Below, piece by piece: positions 1 to 5,819 of a stretch of DNA of 7,694 nucleotides. Position numbers and translations under genes: made by a program. Numbering within the stretch: position 1 is the stretch's first letter; every line of letters starts with the position of its first letter. Origin of the DNA: Lachnospiraceae bacterium UBA7481 (GTDB taxonomy: Bacteria; Bacillota; Clostridia; Lachnospirales; Lachnospiraceae); NCBI GenBank assembly GCA_002478505.1, contig DLOP01000150.1, positions 1 to 7,694 of the forward strand, in the 5' to 3' direction. The notes below the pieces were generated by a model. The model did no database searches. It saw nothing but the letters and a program-made list of their open reading frames with translations, and was not told the origin of the DNA.

Positions 1-1122
1 AATTTATGTGCGAAGTTTGAGGTATTTAATGTTACATGGATCACGCTGCCGGTCATCTCGGATGAATCGCTGCCTCTTCCCATCGGCATCAGCTTTTATA
101 CTTTTCAGATCCTTTCCTATGTGATCGATGTATACCGCCGCAGTTATCCGGCGGAGAAAAATTTTCTTCGCCTTGGCGCCTATATCACCATGTTTCCGCA
201 GCTTGTTGCAGGTCCGATCGTAAAATATACGGAGGTAAACAAGCGATTGGCGGACCGTCGTACGACGATTGTGGGATTTGATCATGGATTGAAGCTTTTT
301 ATTCTGGGGATGGGTTTTAAAGTGCTGATTGCCAATCAGATCGGCATCCTCTGGACAGATATAGAGCGGATCGGTTATGAAAGTATTTCTACTCCGCTAG
401 CGTGGATGGGCGCATGGGCGTATTCGTTCCAGATCTATTATGATTTCTTCGGCTATTCTGTTATGGCGGCTGGACTTGGAAAAATGCTGGGATTTTATCT
501 GCCGGAGAATTTCCGGGATCCTTATGCTTCTAAAAGTGTGACGGAGCTGTGGCAGAGATGGCATATCACGCTGGGCAGATGGTTTCGGGAATATCTTTAT
601 TTTCCGCTGGGCGGCAGCCGCTGCAGCAGGGTGCGTATGATCAGGAATCTTTTGGTCGTCTGGGCGGTGACCGGTTTCTGGCATGGCGCTGACTGGAATT
701 TTATTTTCTGGGGTTTGGGATGGTTTGTCTTTATCATGCTGGAAAAGCTGTTCCTAAAAAAACATCTGGATGCGTCAAGGGTGTTTGGCAGGATCTATAT
801 GCTTTTTCTGATACCGGTATCCTGGGTAGTATTTGCCATTACGAAAACCGACAGACTTATGGTCTATCTGAACAGGATGTTTCCTTTTGTGAAGATGGAT
901 TATGTGCAAAATATCAATCCGGCAGATTATCTTCGTTATGGAAAGACTTATGCGTTGTTGTTTATGGTATCGATCCTGATCTGCGTGCCGAAGGTGAGGA
1001 AAAGTCTTGTACTGATCCAGAGGAGCAGATATGGGACACTGGCGGCATATGTCATTTTCCTGCTGTGCCTGTACTGTCTGGCTCTTGGAATGGACAATCC
1101 GTTCCTGTATTATAAATTTTAG
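1..1122 (+). CDS. MBOAT family membrane O-acyltransferase (AlgI-like), 5' end missing
   Basis: The frame is open from the first base, so the true start lies upstream of the window. The apparent start at 121 is an internal GTG in the middle of the family hallmark LPIGISFYTFQ...YVIDVYR (visible residues 26-46). 373 residues are visible. They carry the other hallmarks of AlgI/DltB-type MBOAT proteins: FPQLVAGPI near 65-73, QIYYDFFGYS near 144-153, RWHITLGRWFREYLYFPLGG at 186-205, and FWHGADWNF at 226-234. His228 is the expected invariant catalytic histidine and His188 the second conserved one. Several hydrophobic segments indicate a polytopic membrane protein. Known members pass acyl groups, usually acetyl, from a cytoplasmic donor to polymers outside the membrane, such as alginate, peptidoglycan or teichoic acid. 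The next gene starts 11 nt after the stop and encodes an SGNH-type protein, the usual partner. The acceptor polymer cannot be told from the sequence. Confidence 0.93.
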   Translation, partial: NLCAKFEVFNVTWITLPVISDESLPLPIGISFYTFQILSYVIDVYRRSYPAEKNFLRLGAYITMFPQLVAGPIVKYTEVNKRLADRRTTIVGFDHGLKLFILGMGFKVLIANQIGILWTDIERIGYESISTPLAWMGAWAYSFQIYYDFFGYSVMAAGLGKMLGFYLPENFRDPYASKSVTELWQRWHITLGRWFREYLYFPLGGSRCSRVRMIRNLLVVWAVTGFWHGADWNFIFWGLGWFVFIMLEKLFLKKHLDASRVFGRIYMLFLIPVSWVVFAITKTDRLMVYLNRMFPFVKMDYVQNINPADYLRYGKTYALLFMVSILICVPKVRKSLVLIQRSRYGTLAAYVIFLLCLYCLALGMDNPFLYYKF

Positions 1123-1133
1123 GGAAGGCAATT

Positions 1134-2222
1134 ATGGAACCGACAGAGAATAAACAAAAAATAAAAAAAGCGAAGCAAAAAGGCATTACTCTGGCCGCTT
1201 TGATTGTATTAACGGTATGTTTCCTGCAGGGATACGGCATATGGGTTTCCTATATGGGTTACAGCAACCTTATGGTGCGGGGATACGGCGAAAAAGCTGT
1301 ATTGGCGGTCTTAGCCATACGGGATGGTTTTGTCCCGTGGAGGGTGTTTTCCACAGAATCAGTGGAGACTGCAGGTCTTTCTCCGGATGAAAACAGATTG
1401 CATCATTCTTCCGGACTTATATCCGCAGGGTTTGACGAAGAGAATGCACGTTGGGGGCTGCGGGAAATCATGGCGCTTGACCGTATGGCGGGGGATGATC
1501 GTATGACGGCGGAATATGTTACGGAGCATCTGCTGCGTTATTCCTTTCTGGAGGAGAGCCTGTTGTATAACGATTTGGAAGGTTCGGTCGATGGGGGCGG
1601 CACAAAACCCCGGCCGGTATTTGCTGCAGTGGATGATGCTTATTTTGCGGATGCAGTCTTTATCGGTGATTCGCGGATGCAGGGGGTATATGAATACGCC
1701 GGAATGGAAGAAGCGGATTTTCTTGCCAAAGTATCTATGACGATTTACAATATGATGAATACAAAGGTTACTACAAACGGACATAATGAAACGGTAAGGG
1801 AAGCATTGACGGAGCGCAAGTATGGAAAGATTTATATCATGGTAGGTATTAATGAGATAGGAACAGCTGATACGGAGTATTTTATCAGGAATTATCAGGC
1901 TGTTTTGGATGAAATCAGGACGCTGCAGCCGGATGCACTTATCGTGATTCAGGGGATTATGCACGTGACCGGTGATTTGGATAGAAAGGATCCTTATTTT
2001 AATAACTCCAATATCAATGAACGTAATGATGCATTAAAAGAGCTTGCCAATGGAAATGATATATTTTATATTGATGTCAATGAGGTTTATGATGATGAAA
2101 ACGGCAACCTCAGGCAGGAAGTAACGGCTGATGACGTCCACCTCCTGGGCAACTGCTATGAATTGTGGCATACATTTTTTATGGAACATGGGATCATATA
2201 TGAAAGCAGCGGGGAAGAATAA
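1134..2222 (+). CDS. Membrane-anchored SGNH/GDSL-like hydrolase or O-acetyltransferase, MBOAT partner
   Basis: This is a 362-aa protein. The lysine-rich N-terminus (residues 7-16) followed by one hydrophobic segment at about 18-38 predicts a cytoplasmic N-terminus with the rest outside the cell. Residues about 40-165 are a region I do not recognise. The SGNH fold begins near 172: block I is FIGDSRMQG with nucleophile Ser180, block III is VGINEIG with Asn240, and block V is DDVH with Asp333 and His336 in DxxH spacing. The catalytic Ser-Asp-His triad therefore looks intact. Proteins of this type next to AlgI-like MBOATs (AlgJ/AlgX, PatB, DltD as functional analogues) complete acyl transfer to the extracellular polymer or remove acyl groups. 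The start is supported by AGGGAAGG at 1121-1128, five bases before the ATG and overlapping the MBOAT stop, which suggests translational coupling. A plain esterase role is the alternative. Confidence 0.85.
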   Translation: MEPTENKQKIKKAKQKGITLAALIVLTVCFLQGYGIWVSYMGYSNLMVRGYGEKAVLAVLAIRDGFVPWRVFSTESVETAGLSPDENRLHHSSGLISAGFDEENARWGLREIMALDRMAGDDRMTAEYVTEHLLRYSFLEESLLYNDLEGSVDGGGTKPRPVFAAVDDAYFADAVFIGDSRMQGVYEYAGMEEADFLAKVSMTIYNMMNTKVTTNGHNETVREALTERKYGKIYIMVGINEIGTADTEYFIRNYQAVLDEIRTLQPDALIVIQGIMHVTGDLDRKDPYFNNSNINERNDALKELANGNDIFYIDVNEVYDDENGNLRQEVTADDVHLLGNCYELWHTFFMEHGIIYESSGEE

Positions 2223-2265
2223 ACAGAGGGGAAAATGCAGATACAGATTGTGAAAGGAGCAGAAG

Positions 2266-2865
2266 ATGATAAATAAATATCGCGTTATATTGCTGCTTAT
2301 GCTGTGCGCAGCGGTGGTGTGCGCCTGTAACAGAAATGATACGCAGAATCCGCCGATGACTGTGTCGCAGGAGATCGCAGTGGGAATTTCTGAAAATATT
2401 ATTCCGGTGGAAGCAATGGAGTATTCTTTATTATCCTATCCGGTTCCGGCAGGATTTGTGGCGGCCAATGACAATACGGATATGGAGGCGTTCTATGTCA
2501 GTGAGACGCAGCAGGATTTTTCTTATATCAGCTACAATAGGCAGCCTAATGATCATGCGGCGGATTATATGGCTATGACGGCAGAAGATTATAAAAATAT
2601 GCTTGAACTGGGCCTGAAAACGGAGATTGATCTGGAGGGATGCACGCAGGAGGAAAAAGAGGGCTGGCAGCAGGTAGATCTGATCCTTGCCTATGAGAAA
2701 GACGGCATTTCATATAAGACATGGCAGTATTTTTATATTACGGATAAGTATATTTTCAGCATTGCTTATGCCCAGGCGGGAGATGCCGTGTGGGAGAAAG
2801 CTTTTTTGGAATCTGCGGCGCAGGCGATGCCTAAGAGCATCGTGGAGTCGGTGTCAGAAAACTGA
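2266..2865 (+). CDS. Small lipoprotein of unknown function
   Basis: This is a 199-aa protein whose first 21 residues form a lipoprotein signal: a charged start (MINKYR), a hydrophobic core, and a V-C-A-C lipobox that places the lipidated cysteine at 21. A short polar linker (22-33) leads into a soluble domain. That domain has alternating beta-like stretches (YPVPAGFVA, FSYISYNRQ, YKTWQYFYITDKYIFSIAYA) and a closing helix (WEKAFLESAAQAM). The pattern recalls the PsbP/DcrB-like (DUF1795-type) fold, but this is a weak impression from layout. No catalytic motif is visible. AAGGAG at 2254-2259, six bases from the ATG, fixes the start. The gene lies 43 nt after the SGNH gene with no terminator between, so it probably belongs to the acylation operon as an outer-face accessory protein. 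It ends in four consecutive in-frame stop codons. Confidence 0.82.
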   Translation: MINKYRVILLLMLCAAVVCACNRNDTQNPPMTVSQEIAVGISENIIPVEAMEYSLLSYPVPAGFVAANDNTDMEAFYVSETQQDFSYISYNRQPNDHAADYMAMTAEDYKNMLELGLKTEIDLEGCTQEEKEGWQQVDLILAYEKDGISYKTWQYFYITDKYIFSIAYAQAGDAVWEKAFLESAAQAMPKSIVESVSEN

Positions 2866-2891
2866 TAGTAGTAATTTACATTAACGGGTGT

Positions 2892-2897
2892 TATAAT
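2892..2897 (+). promoter_or_regulatory. Extended -10 promoter for the nucleotidyltransferase gene
   Basis: A perfect TATAAT is preceded by TG one base upstream (2889-2890), which gives the TGnTATAAT extended -10 form. No good -35 hexamer sits 16-18 bp upstream, where the run of stop codons of the previous gene lies, but extended -10 promoters tolerate this. Transcription would begin near 2904 and leave a leader of about 44 nt that ends in AAGGAG (2932-2937). It would let the gene be expressed apart from the upstream cassette. Confidence 0.6.
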
Positions 2898-2947
2898 GAA
2901 CTTAGAAATCTGACATGGTAAAATAAAAGATAAGGAGAGTATTAGAT

Positions 2948-3868
2948 ATGTCACTCAAACCGACTCTGGTTATTTTGGCAGCAGGCATGGGCAGCCGTTA
3001 CGGTGGATTAAAGCAGATCGATCCTATCGATGATAAAGGACATAAGATTATAGATTTTTCTATTTATGATGCGATGCGGGCAGGGTTTGGAAAGGTTGTA
3101 TTTATCATAAAAAAGGAAAATGAACAGGACTTCAGAAGCTGTATCGGCGATGCTGTCAGCAGAAAAATGCAGGTGGAATACGTGTTTCAGGATCTGAATG
3201 ATGTGCCGTCGGGTTTTTCCATACCGGAAGGCAGAGTAAAGCCATGGGGGACAGCGCATGCGGTTCTGGCATGTAGAGATACGGTGAAAGAGCCGTTTGC
3301 AGTCATCAATGCGGACGATTACTATGGTGTGAGCGCATATCAGTCCCTATATGACTATTTAACTACGATAGGGGAGCAGGAGAAAATGCCGTTCTGCATG
3401 GTGGGTTATGAACTGCAGAATACCCTGACAGAGCATGGATCCGTAGCGAGGGGATGCTGTCAGATGGACGCTGCCGGATATCTGGAGACCATCGTAGAAC
3501 GGACTAAGATCATTAAGACAGAGGACGGAGCGGCTTATTCCGATGACGACGGCGCGACTTACCATCCGCTGCCGGGCAATATGCTGGTTTCTATGAACAT
3601 GTGGGGATTTGTGCCGGAGATCTTTCAGGAGCTGCAGGCATCCATGGATCGCTTTTTCACATCGGAAGTAGAGAAAAATCCGCTGAAATCAGAATGTTAT
3701 ATCCCTATGGAGGTGGGGCGCATGATCCATGAAGGAAAAGCGACGGTCAAGGTGCTTTCTTCCAGAGACCGTTGGTTTGGCGTAACCTACAAGGAAGATA
3801 AACCGTTTGTTGTGGAATCCATCAGACAGCTGAAGGAGCAGGGGGTTTATCCGGATATTCTTTGGTAA
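2948..3868 (+). CDS. Nucleotidyltransferase family protein (probable NDP-sugar pyrophosphorylase)
   Basis: This 306-aa cytoplasmic enzyme belongs to the GT-A-like sugar-1-phosphate nucleotidyltransferase superfamily, which makes NDP-sugars from NTP and a sugar phosphate. The N-terminus carries the nucleotide-binding signature LAAGMGSRYGGLKQ (10-23). Next comes KPWGTAHAVL (98-107), which matches the base-recognition GTA element, then VINADDYYG (119-127), where an Asp would bind the catalytic metal. Conserved-looking SMNMWGF (215-221) and WFGVTYKEDKP (276-286) fill the C-terminal part. The protein lacks the extra C-terminal beta-helix domain seen in GlmU- or GlgC-type enzymes. AAGGAG at 2932-2937 supports the start. 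The sugar and nucleotide specificity cannot be read from sequence. It follows the acylation cassette but has its own promoter, so a shared envelope-polysaccharide role is inference. A bidirectional terminator follows 27 nt after the stop. Confidence 0.85.
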   Translation: MSLKPTLVILAAGMGSRYGGLKQIDPIDDKGHKIIDFSIYDAMRAGFGKVVFIIKKENEQDFRSCIGDAVSRKMQVEYVFQDLNDVPSGFSIPEGRVKPWGTAHAVLACRDTVKEPFAVINADDYYGVSAYQSLYDYLTTIGEQEKMPFCMVGYELQNTLTEHGSVARGCCQMDAAGYLETIVERTKIIKTEDGAAYSDDDGATYHPLPGNMLVSMNMWGFVPEIFQELQASMDRFFTSEVEKNPLKSECYIPMEVGRMIHEGKATVKVLSSRDRWFGVTYKEDKPFVVESIRQLKEQGVYPDILW

Positions 3869-3895
3869 AATAAGCGCAATTATGGTATAAGACAG

Positions 3896-3928
3896 AAAAC
3901 GGCACAACCCGCAGGTTATGCCGTTTTT
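3896..3928. terminator. Bidirectional Rho-independent terminator
   Basis: AAAACGGCA (3896-3904) pairs with TGCCGTTTT (3919-3927). After one C/A mismatch, AACC (3906-3909) pairs with GGTT (3914-3917) around a four-base loop. The + strand exits into five T residues (3924-3928). On the - strand the A tract at 3896-3899 becomes a T tract. It lies between the convergent nucleotidyltransferase and queT genes (stop at 3868 and last base of queT at 3939) and would serve both. Confidence 0.9.
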
Positions 3929-3938
3929 GTATTGCGAG

Positions 3939-4451
3939 TTATTTATTTTCATTGAAAATTTGCTGGGCGTGTTTTTCCAACCCCAACAGCAGGAGCATAC
4001 CAAGGATTCCGCAGGAGATCAACTCTCCAGCACCGATGGTCAGCATGAAATAAGGAATAGAACCCTCCAGTTGATAAGCAATGGACAGGATCCATGGTAT
4101 GATCAATGTATTGGCAATGATGGGAGGAAGCGGCGCAAGCCATTTTTTACCTTTGAAAGAAAGGTTTCCTACGGCATAGGTTCCGATTGCCCCAAGCAGC
4201 GTGGCAATACTTCCAAAGATGATATCCCAGATGATGGCGCCGGTTAAGAGATTGGCTAAAATACAGCCGATAAACAGTCCGGGGATCGCTGCCTGCGTAA
4301 AAATGGGAAGAATCGTAAGCGCTTCGGAAAAGCGGATTTGGACTGCCTGGCTTGCCAGACCGAGACGGTTGGCAAGGTCGGTCAGTACGACATACAGAGC
4401 AGCGATCAAAGCTGCCTGTACAAGGAACAGAGTCTTGCTTGATGTTTTCAT
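3939..4451 (-). CDS. queT: QueT family queuosine-precursor transporter (ECF S component)
   Basis: This 170-aa, very hydrophobic protein has about five to six predicted membrane segments (roughly 7-28, 42-51, 55-75, 77-97, 107-127 and 132-157). The stretch VQIRFSEALTILP (37-49), followed by IPGLFIGC (56-63) and an A-N-L-L-T-G segment, is characteristic of the QueT family. Such proteins bind queuosine precursors (preQ0, preQ1 or queuine, depending on the member) and work with a shared energy-coupling-factor module, which is not in this window. The length is typical. The assignment is strongly supported by a class I preQ1 riboswitch immediately upstream whose tail contains the Shine-Dalgarno AAGGAG (- strand 4466 to 4461), nine bases before the ATG. 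Translation should therefore fall when preQ1 is abundant. The gene ends 10 nt before the shared bidirectional terminator. Confidence 0.93.
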   Translation of the reverse strand: MKTSSKTLFLVQAALIAALYVVLTDLANRLGLASQAVQIRFSEALTILPIFTQAAIPGLFIGCILANLLTGAIIWDIIFGSIATLLGAIGTYAVGNLSFKGKKWLAPLPPIIANTLIIPWILSIAYQLEGSIPYFMLTIGAGELISCGILGMLLLLGLEKHAQQIFNENK

Positions 4452-4460
4452 TTTAATTGT

Positions 4461-4502
4461 CTCCTTAGTTTTGTTTTACGTGAGGATGTTGCGAACTCAC
4501 GG
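4461..4502 (-). ncRNA. PreQ1-I riboswitch controlling queT translation
   Basis: Read on the - strand, CGTGAG (4501-4496) pairs with CTCACG (4484-4479) as P1 and closes an 11-nt loop, TTCGCAACATC (4495-4485). An A-rich tail, TAAAACAAAACTAAGGAG (4478-4461), follows. Stem, C/A-rich loop and A-rich tail ending in ACTAAGG are the class I preQ1 aptamer layout. The UCGCA loop start and the AACAAAAC tail also match the Thermoanaerobacter aptamer as I recall it. The tail holds the queT Shine-Dalgarno sequence, so folding the tail into the loop on preQ1 binding would hide it, a translational off-switch. No separate terminator hairpin lies between aptamer and ATG, which argues against transcriptional control. 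Together with QueT downstream the identification is strong. Confidence 0.9.
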
Positions 4503-4503
4503 A

Positions 4504-4532
4504 ATTAGATTGAAAAATCAATGATTTTTCAA
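4504..4532 (-). promoter_or_regulatory. Candidate queT promoter inside a palindrome
   Basis: On the - strand TTGAAA (4532-4527) and TCTAAT (4509-4504) are separated by 17 bp, each one mismatch from the -35 and -10 consensus. The expected start near 4497 would cut off the 5' arm of riboswitch P1. A weaker overlapping pair, TTGCAA (4538-4533) and TTCAAT (4514-4509) with an 18-bp spacer, would start near 4502 and keep the aptamer whole. Which is used, or whether queT is also read from prs, cannot be decided here. Confidence 0.35.
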
Positions 4533-4533
4533 T
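4509..4533. repeat. Perfect inverted repeat with one-base centre (palindrome A)
   Basis: ATTGAAAAATCA (4509-4520) is exactly mirrored by TGATTTTTCAAT (4522-4533) around a single A at 4521. It lies between prs and the queT riboswitch and overlaps the candidate queT promoter. With only one central base it is better suited to a dimeric DNA-binding site or a cruciform than to a classical terminator, although a hairpin with a slightly larger loop is possible. The AT-rich arms lack the G+C-rich stem of the terminator at 3896-3928. Confidence 0.7.
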
Positions 4534-4534
4534 T

Positions 4535-4561
4535 GCAATTTGAGTCAGAGACTCAAATTGC
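4535..4561. repeat. Perfect 11-bp stem-loop after prs (palindrome B)
   Basis: GCAATTTGAGT (4535-4545) pairs without mismatch with ACTCAAATTGC (4551-4561) around a five-base loop, CAGAG. It begins 9 nt beyond the prs stop on the - strand and lies one base from palindrome A. It could protect the 3' end of the prs transcript or act as a weak terminator, but no U-run follows on the - strand. The two palindromes together resemble a small dispersed repeat unit. Only this one copy is in the window. Confidence 0.7.
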
Positions 4562-4570
4562 TTTGAAGGT

Positions 4571-5761
4571 TTATTGTGAATGTTCCGCTTTATACTGATT
4601 GACCAGAGTCTGGATGCGCTCGCTGGGATCCAGAAAATCACTGATAGAGGTATCGTGATTCAGGGTATCGATCAGATAAGCGATATATTTGCTCATGTCG
4701 CATGTTGCATACCATTCGCTGTCCAATAATTCGGGTGGCTGGTAAATTAAGTTTGTGGTAAGGACTTTCGTGATCAGCCCTTTTTCGTAAGCCTCTTCAA
4801 ATTTCTTCAGACCGTTGGTGAACAGACCGAAGGTGGAAAAGACAAAGATCCGGTTTGCATTGCGCGCTTTCAGCTCGGTAGCCACTTCGATTACGCTGTC
4901 GCCGGAGGATATCATATCGTCGATGATGATCATGTCTTTGCCGGCTACGTTGCTGCCGAGGAATTCATGGGCAACGATGGGGTTGCGGCCATGGACAATT
5001 CGTGTATAATCTCGTCTCTTATAAAACATACCCATATCAAGACCGAGCACGTTGGCAATATAGATGGCGCGTCCCATGCCGCCTTCGTCGGGGCTGATCA
5101 CCATCATATGATCGGAATCCAGTTTTAAATTATCAACATTCTTCAGCAGACCTTTGATAAACTGGTAGGAAGCCTGTACGGTTTCAAATCCATTTAAGGG
5201 GATTGCATTTTGTACACGTGGGTCATGCGCATCAAAAGTAATAATATTATCCACGCCCATCTGCACAAGCTCCTGCAGTGCAAGCGCGCAGTCCAGAGAT
5301 TCCCTGGCGCTTCTTTTATGCTGGCGGCTTTCGTACAAAAACGGCATGATGACTGTGATCCTTCTTGCCTTGCCGCCCACTGCCGCGATGATCCTCTTAA
5401 GATCCTGATAATGATCATCGGGAGACATATGATTCTGTCTGCCAAATAAAGAATATGTCAGGCTGTAATTGCCCACATCTACCAGCAGGTAAAGATCGGT
5501 TCCCCTGACGGATTCCATAATAACGCCTTTGGCTTCACCTGAGCCAAATCTAGGAACTTTAGCGTCCAGTATGTAGCTGTCGCGTTGATATCCTGCAAAG
5601 GAAAGAGTGTCCGCGTGGGCGTGCTCTCTCTCGATACGCCATTTGACAAGGTACTGGTCCACCTTTTCTCCGAGATGGCGGCAGCCCTCCAGCGGAATGA
5701 TTCCAAGAGTGCCCACCGGGATCGTCTCCAGATTACGAACTTCCTGTTTGAGCATTGGCAT
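4571..5761 (-). CDS. prs: Ribose-phosphate pyrophosphokinase (PRPP synthetase), long divergent form
   Basis: This 396-aa cytoplasmic enzyme would make PRPP from ribose 5-phosphate and ATP for purine, pyrimidine, NAD, histidine and tryptophan synthesis. Motifs in order are: RFGSGE...ESVRGTD (71-89, the FSDGE...IRG region); PFLYESRQHKRSARE (140-154, the ATP-binding flexible loop); FDAHD (176-180) with the conserved His179; VISPDEGGMGRA (221-232); FYKRRD (246-251); and the PRPP-binding loop IIIDDMISSGDS (278-289) with Asp281-Asp282. The protein is about 80 residues longer than the usual form of about 315. The extra sequence lies in the N-terminal 65 residues, at GNYSLTYSLFGRQNHMSPDD (about 97-116) and in the C-terminal part. 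Several signature positions differ (SPDEGG for SPDHGG, SSGDS for DTAGT). The start is supported by GCGAGGA (- strand 5777 to 5771), nine bases upstream. The gap to the upstream dnaI-like gene is 58 nt, with only a poor promoter-like TTTACA. Co-transcription is likely. Confidence 0.92.
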   Translation of the reverse strand: MPMLKQEVRNLETIPVGTLGIIPLEGCRHLGEKVDQYLVKWRIEREHAHADTLSFAGYQRDSYILDAKVPRFGSGEAKGVIMESVRGTDLYLLVDVGNYSLTYSLFGRQNHMSPDDHYQDLKRIIAAVGGKARRITVIMPFLYESRQHKRSARESLDCALALQELVQMGVDNIITFDAHDPRVQNAIPLNGFETVQASYQFIKGLLKNVDNLKLDSDHMMVISPDEGGMGRAIYIANVLGLDMGMFYKRRDYTRIVHGRNPIVAHEFLGSNVAGKDMIIIDDMISSGDSVIEVATELKARNANRIFVFSTFGLFTNGLKKFEEAYEKGLITKVLTTNLIYQPPELLDSEWYATCDMSKYIAYLIDTLNHDTSISDFLDPSERIQTLVNQYKAEHSQ

Positions 5762-5819
5762 ATAATGTGTTCCTCGCTTTCTGAATTAGCATGTTGTAAT
5801 GTTTGTAAAACGTAACTGT

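Noticed and set aside
121..123. Possible start codon of the MBOAT gene
   Set aside because: It is a GTG inside the conserved YVIDVYR motif, and the 40 codons before it are open and encode conserved MBOAT sequence, so the gene begins outside the window.
1359..1964. 201-residue open frame on the - strand
   Set aside because: It lies wholly inside the SGNH gene, which has clear motifs and a good ribosome binding site. The antisense translation is rich in Cys, His, Ile and Arg with no recognisable domain.
3918..4247. 109-residue + strand frame starting near the terminator
   Set aside because: It starts inside the terminator hairpin and overlaps queT in antisense. The queT translation is a clear membrane protein, while this one has no coherent character.
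4535..4561. Stem-loop as a standard Rho-independent terminator of prs
   Set aside because: The stem is AT-rich and on the - strand is followed by AATTG rather than a U-run, so I list it only as an inverted repeat.
5781..5809. Separate promoter for prs (TTTACA with TAATTC, 15-bp spacer, - strand)
   Set aside because: The spacer is too short and the -10 match is poor. Readthrough from the upstream gene explains expression as well.
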